This document shows positions 4,594 through 7,819 of a stretch of DNA of 7,819 nucleotides, piece by piece (positions within the stretch are counted from its first letter, which is position 1; the number at the start of each line of letters is the position of its first letter). Below the pieces are notes generated by a model. It saw nothing but the letters and a program-made list of their open reading frames with translations. It had not been told where the DNA came from and did not search any database. Location of the stretch: assembly GCA_028275295.1 (NCBI GenBank), contig JAPWUY010000073.1, forward strand, positions 1-7,819, written 5' to 3'. The stretch comes from Thermodesulfobacteriota bacterium (lineage in GTDB: Bacteria > Desulfobacterota > Desulfocorpusculales > Desulfocorpusculum). The translations under genes and the position numbers were made by a program.

Positions 4594-6128
4594 TGGTCTT
4601 CGAGCTGAGGACAAGAGATGTCCTTGCTCAGATCCATCAGGACTTCCACAACTTGGGGGTCGAACTGAGTTCCCGCTCCCTTGGCTATCTCCTCTAGCGC
4701 CTCTCGGAGTGGCCTAGCCCTTCTGTAGACCCTGTTGGAGCTCACAGCATCGAGAACATCTGCCACTGCGACTATCCTCGCAGGGAGTGGTATCTCCTCG
4801 CCTTTGAGGCCATCCGGGTATCCAGTGCCATCCCATCTTTCATGGTGGTGTCTGATGATGGATTTCTCTACGGGCAAAAGACCCAAATGGCTCACTATCT
4901 TCTCTCCAATTACAGGATGCGTCTTTATGACCTCCATTTCCTCTGGGGTCAGAGTGTCCGGTTTCATGAGGATCCAGTCCTTTATGCCTATCTTCCCTAT
5001 GTCATGGAGGTAACTGCCCAAGCGGAGCAAGTCTTGCTCTTCCTGGGAAAAACCCATGGCCCTGGCCAGGGTCAGGGCCCATCTGGTCACCCTCTGGGAG
5101 TGGTGCTTGGTATTGGGATCCTTGGCCTCTATTGTGGAGACCAGGCAAAGAAGGGTGTCAGTCAAGGTGGCGTAGAGCCCTTCATATAGGGCTTGGTTCT
5201 CTATGGCTAGGGAGGCCCTCTGGGCCAAGGCCTTGAGGAGGGTCACATCTTCCCTCGTGAGATCCCCTCCCGAGGACTTCTCCCAGACATTCAATACCCC
5301 AAAGACCTCTTCTCCTATGATTATGGGAACTGAGGCGATCCAGGAGGCCCCGAAGGTTCGCCCCTTTCCTTCGAGCCTAGTGATGGCCACGCTCATCCGG
5401 GAGACTTGGAAGAGCTTGGGATTTACCTCGAGGGCAGGGAAGATATCGTCCTCCACCCAATCTCTCTTACCCCCTCTGGCAGCCTTGGTTATCAAACGGT
5501 TGGTCCTCTGGTCGAGAACCGCTAGCGAAGCTCCCTTGCATTCCGTTATCTCCGCTGCCAAGTCCACTAGCTTTTGGAATAGCATTTGGCCTTCCAGTTT
5601 GGCTGGGTTTATGGCCTCGCTTATGGCATAGAGCTTGGAGAGCTCGGAAAGCTTTCTCTCGAGTTTTCTGTTGAGCCTGTCCACCTCCTCCTTCTTTGCA
5701 AGCTCTTCTCTGAGTTCCCTATTTTTCAGAAGGATGAGCCTCTCTCTTGCTGCCCTCTCGAGAGGAACCTCCAGGTCCTCGAGCTTGAAAGGCTTTACTA
5801 TGAAGTCGGTTGCGCCCAATCTCATGGCCTCGACGGCCATCTTCATGGTGGCACAACCACTGAGCATGATAACGGGCAAGTACGGCCACCTGCCTTTTAT
5901 GGTCTCGAGCATGGATAGCCCGTTTATCCTGGGCATGTTTACGTCGGCCAAGACGATGTCCACTGCACCCCTCTCCAGAACCTGGAGCGCTTCGTGACCG
6001 TCGCAGGCTTGTAGCACGCGGCCTACCCCCAGTCTCGAGATCATCTTCGCTATGGTCTGCCTGGTCAATTCATCGTCATCCACTACAAGAGCGGTAAGCC
6101 AGGTGAGTTCGCTCCTTGTCCCGGACAT
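4590..6128 (-). CDS. Response regulator REC-coiled coil-GAF-HD-GYP, putative c-di-GMP phosphodiesterase
   Basis: The product is 512 residues from the ATG at 6128, which has AAGGAG three bases upstream. An ATG at 6170 with GAGGGG 8 bases upstream would add 14 residues and remains possible. The receiver domain (about 11-125) is intact: acidic cluster DDD (17-19), phospho-acceptor Asp62 in DVNMP, Ser90 and Lys112 in VKPF. A Lys/Glu/Leu-rich coiled coil (about 124-166) links it to a GAF domain (about 164-314) that lacks the NKXnFX3DE signature. The HD-GYP domain (about 319-501) is fully canonical: His343 in HSQRV, HDIGK (375-379), HHHERWDGTGYPDGL (427-441) and Asp457 in AVADVLDA. Phosphorylation by a histidine kinase, not encoded here, probably adjusts c-di-GMP hydrolysis, as in RpfG-type regulators; the GAF adds a second input. 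No membrane segment is seen. It lies downstream of a 593-base gap and ends in a hairpin shared with the convergent PAC2 gene. Confidence 0.95.
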   Translation of the reverse strand: MSGTRSELTWLTALVVDDDELTRQTIAKMISRLGVGRVLQACDGHEALQVLERGAVDIVLADVNMPRINGLSMLETIKGRWPYLPVIMLSGCATMKMAVEAMRLGATDFIVKPFKLEDLEVPLERAARERLILLKNRELREELAKKEEVDRLNRKLERKLSELSKLYAISEAINPAKLEGQMLFQKLVDLAAEITECKGASLAVLDQRTNRLITKAARGGKRDWVEDDIFPALEVNPKLFQVSRMSVAITRLEGKGRTFGASWIASVPIIIGEEVFGVLNVWEKSSGGDLTREDVTLLKALAQRASLAIENQALYEGLYATLTDTLLCLVSTIEAKDPNTKHHSQRVTRWALTLARAMGFSQEEQDLLRLGSYLHDIGKIGIKDWILMKPDTLTPEEMEVIKTHPVIGEKIVSHLGLLPVEKSIIRHHHERWDGTGYPDGLKGEEIPLPARIVAVADVLDAVSSNRVYRRARPLREALEEIAKGAGTQFDPQVVEVLMDLSKDISCPQLEDQ

Positions 6129-6307
6129 CTTCTCCTTGAAGAAACGGTTTTGGATTTGGCAACCATTCATCCGACGAGCCCCTCGAAATTCAAGCTCCCC
6201 TCATCTCTTGAAAGGAAAAGGCCAGAGAGGAAGACCCTTGCCCCTTCCCATGCAAAATCCAATCTCACCGGGACACTGCCCGCTGGGGAAAAACCCATGC
6301 GATCCAC

Positions 6308-6386
6308 GAAGCTCTATTCAGCGATGAAATTCCCGCACAAGGAATTCAAGAGAAGCAAAGGTCATACCATGGATGAAGCTCTATTC
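6308..6386. repeat. Direct repeat pair flanking an inverted repeat
   Basis: The 12-mer GAAGCTCTATTC occurs at 6308-6319 and 6375-6386, 67 bases apart from start to start. Between the copies, AATTCC and GGAATT (about 6329-6347) form an inverted repeat with a 7-base spacer. The layout resembles a regulator-binding region, about 180-260 bases before the response regulator start. No known operator is recognised. Confidence 0.35.
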
Positions 6387-6458
6387 CCTCCCCTCTCTCC
6401 TGTCCTTTGGCATCAAGGAATTGGGGAAAGGAAAGAGAAAGGGAACACGGACTCCTTT

Positions 6459-6496
6459 ACGCCAGAATATTGACGTACGAGGCCTTTGGCGTCAAT
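6459..6496. repeat. Inverted repeat with two competing pairings
   Basis: ATTGACG (6469-6475) pairs with CGTCAAT (6490-6496) over a 14-base loop. The right arm overlaps TGGCGT (6487-6492), which is also complementary to ACGCCA (6459-6464). The two stems cannot form together. On the minus strand, TTGACG (6490-6495) followed 17 bases later by CAATAT could also be a weak promoter towards the response regulator. Confidence 0.3.
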
Positions 6497-6618
6497 TGGA
6501 TGTCGCTAGGAGTTGATCCACTCCATCTCAGGCCTCGAGTAGGGGCGAATCCATGGAAATGGCCGAGTCCAGATCATGCTTCGAGGCCAGGGAATCTGGG
6601 GGCCCAGAGCCCAAGCCT

Positions 6619-6634
6619 CCCTGAGCCTTCAGGG
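6619..6634. other. Hairpin downstream of the TPR gene
   Basis: CCCTGA (6619-6624) and TCAGGG (6629-6634) form a 6-bp stem with a 4-base loop, about 90 bases past the TPR stop codon in the direction of its transcription. No U-run follows on the minus strand. It is a possible 3'-end structure of the TPR mRNA, weakly supported. Confidence 0.22.
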
Positions 6635-6721
6635 TCATCCCAGTGAATCCGAAAGTGGACCTGGCACAGGGGATCGTTGTGTTTTTTCGGCATGGACCCC
6701 TTGTGGAAAGATCTCATCAAG

Positions 6722-7819
6722 CTAGCCCTCTTTGGCTGAATGGGCCTTTTTGGACCTAGAAGTGGTCCTCTTTCCCTCAGTGCGAGCTTTCTCCTCTCCC
6801 GCCTTTCCTTTTCGCCCTTTGGTTTCGCTCTTGGCTTGTTCGTTGTCCGAATCTCCATTGGTCCCTGGGGCCATTTCGAGACCTTGCGTCTCGCCGAGAT
6901 TCCCCTCGAGTCTCGACAGGGCAGATAGCGCCTCTTGGTCATCGGCTTTGATGGTGAGGATCTTCCTGTAAAGGCCAAGGGCCTCCTCCCTCTGGCCCAT
7001 TTCCTCAAGGATTTGAGCAAGTTGCCTCAGCACCGTCACATTTTCCCCTGTTACCTCCGTGAGCCTCCTCAGCACATCGAGTGCCTCGGTTTTACTTCCC
7101 GCGGCCAAGCGAGCCTCCATCAAGGCCATCATTGCCTGGATATTCCTCTTGTCGAGGGAGAGAATCTTGGCACAATATTCAGCGACCTTCTCCCAGTTTC
7201 GCAACTTTTTGTATCCATCGACAAGGCGAGTCAAGACGAACAAATTACCAGAGTTCGCCTCAAGGGCCTTTGTCCATAGCTCCACAGCCTTCTCCCACCT
7301 CGATTGGGCTGCGTGGCAGTTTCCGAGGCCCACAAGGGCATAGGGATTTTTCTCGTCTATGGAAAGCACCCTTGTGTAGTAATCCTCCGCGAGGTCCCAG
7401 CGCTGTTGCCTCCTGTATTGATCGGCCACCTTGTTCAGAATGAAGACATTCTCTGGGGACTTGTTCAGGAGCTCCTCCCACAGCTCGAGCGCTCTCTGGG
7501 GATTCCCCATTCCCAGGTATGCATCCCCACTTCCGGCAAGGGCGTATACGTTGTCGGGATTCCTCCTCAGTATCTCCTCGAAGTACTTGAGGGCCTCGTT
7601 GTATCTCTTCATCTTGAGGTAACAATTCCCCAGACCATTCAAGGAGGCCTCGTCATTGGGCTCCAACTGGAGGACCTTCTCGTATTGGGCAACAGCCTCC
7701 TGGTAATTGCCTGATTGTCTGTAAGCCTCTGCCAGACTTCTTAGGAGGAGAATTTGGTGGGGGAACTTGGCTACTCCTTCTTCCAGCTGCTTTATGGCCT
7801 GAGTGTTCTTCCCTTCTCT
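6722..7819 (-). CDS. Tetratricopeptide repeat (TPR) protein, partial (N-terminus beyond right edge)
   Basis: The frame is open from the right window edge to a TAG at 6722-6724, giving 365 visible residues. A TTG at 7666 is in frame but internal: the sequence upstream continues as TPR helices (for example SLAEAYRQSGNYQEAVAQYE), so the true start lies outside. About nine TPR units of roughly 34 residues fill residues 1-305, with the usual pattern of small residues at the helix crossings and Pro/Asn-rich turns (LEPNDEA, NPDNVYAL, SPENVFIL). Two neighbouring units form a 68-residue higher-order repeat (from YAL at 92 and YAL at 160). The last 49 residues or so (317-365) are low-complexity and charged, rich in Lys, Glu, Gly, Ser and Thr, and are probably disordered. 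TPR arrays are protein-binding scaffolds; the partner is unknown. Any signal peptide or fused domain would be in the missing part. No neighbour in the window obviously shares its operon. Confidence 0.93.
   Translation of the reverse strand, partial: REGKNTQAIKQLEEGVAKFPHQILLLRSLAEAYRQSGNYQEAVAQYEKVLQLEPNDEASLNGLGNCYLKMKRYNEALKYFEEILRRNPDNVYALAGSGDAYLGMGNPQRALELWEELLNKSPENVFILNKVADQYRRQQRWDLAEDYYTRVLSIDEKNPYALVGLGNCHAAQSRWEKAVELWTKALEANSGNLFVLTRLVDGYKKLRNWEKVAEYCAKILSLDKRNIQAMMALMEARLAAGSKTEALDVLRRLTEVTGENVTVLRQLAQILEEMGQREEALGLYRKILTIKADDQEALSALSRLEGNLGETQGLEMAPGTNGDSDNEQAKSETKGRKGKAGEEKARTEGKRTTSRSKKAHSAKEG

Larger units (their letters stand above)
6129..6721. other. Long non-coding stretch upstream of the response regulator
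   Basis: This 593-base gap between the TPR gene stop and the response regulator start has no convincing coding frame; the open frames present lack ribosome sites and recognisable protein character. No clear promoter for the response regulator was found. It contains a spaced direct repeat (6308-6319, 6375-6386), an AATTCC-N7-GGAATT inverted repeat between those copies, an ATTGACG/CGTCAAT inverted repeat (6469-6496), GGCCTCGA/TCGAGGCC (6531-6538 with 6581-6588) and a CCCTGA/TCAGGG hairpin (6619-6634). It may be a regulatory leader or carry an unrecognised RNA. Confidence 0.45.

Noticed and set aside
6150..6473. Possible small plus-strand gene (107 codons)
   Set aside because: It starts with TTG without a Shine-Dalgarno, has no recognisable sequence character, and partly overlaps the start region of the response regulator.
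6407..6646. Possible small plus-strand gene (79 codons)
   Set aside because: TTG start without a ribosome site; the product is Pro/Ser/Gly-rich and it covers the inverted repeats of the gap.
6662..6690. Plus-strand intrinsic terminator before a run of six T
   Set aside because: The stem upstream of the T-run (CACA/TGTG) is only about 4 bp, and no plus-strand gene precedes it.
6129..6721. c-di-GMP riboswitch in the response regulator leader
   Set aside because: Considered because of the c-di-GMP context, but neither the class I conserved GCAAA-type core nor class II features could be seen on the minus strand.

Overview
The window is bacterial. HD-GYP and REC/GAF signalling proteins, Shine-Dalgarno sites of the AAGGAG type and sigma-70-like promoter hexamers all point that way. 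Arg is written mostly as AGG, Ile is often ATA, and Leu and Glu favour CTC and GAG; together with fairly high GC this is a habit seen in several thermophilic or deep-branching bacteria. The sequence alone does not fix the lineage. A Desulfobacterota-like or related Gram-negative group is a guess, based on the small exported protein and the number of GAF/HD-GYP regulators.

Left block, minus strand (1-3357). Transcription runs right to left: an alpha/beta hydrolase (2557-3357), a 103-residue exported or membrane protein with its own plausible promoter (2190-2501), and two tandem GAF-HD-GYP proteins (1002-2132, and 1-998 cut by the window edge). The tandem pair looks like a duplication that has diverged. 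The copy at the edge keeps the canonical HD-GYP residues and an NKXnFX3DE cyclic-nucleotide GAF signature. The other copy has GFP in place of GYP, a rewritten segment after the last metal-ligand Asp, and a degraded GAF signature.

Centre, plus strand (3398-4318). A PAC2 (proteasome assembly chaperone 2-like) protein is transcribed divergently from the hydrolase. A perfect TATAAT lies exactly six bases upstream of its ATG, with a -35-like hexamer 18 bp further up, so the mRNA is probably leaderless.

Right block, minus strand (4590-7819). A REC-coiled coil-GAF-HD-GYP response regulator converges on the PAC2 gene across a hairpin-rich 271-base gap. Upstream of it is a 593-base non-coding stretch with a spaced direct repeat and inverted repeats. 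Next comes a TPR protein cut by the right edge, with a 68-residue double-TPR higher-order repeat and a charged, Lys-rich tail.

Taken together, the window is a c-di-GMP turnover locus: three HD-GYP putative phosphodiesterases, each gated by a GAF sensor and one also by phosphorylation. They sit beside housekeeping-like genes (hydrolase, PAC2, TPR) whose link to signalling cannot be shown from sequence. No kinase, GGDEF protein, mobile element, CRISPR array, tRNA or rRNA was seen.
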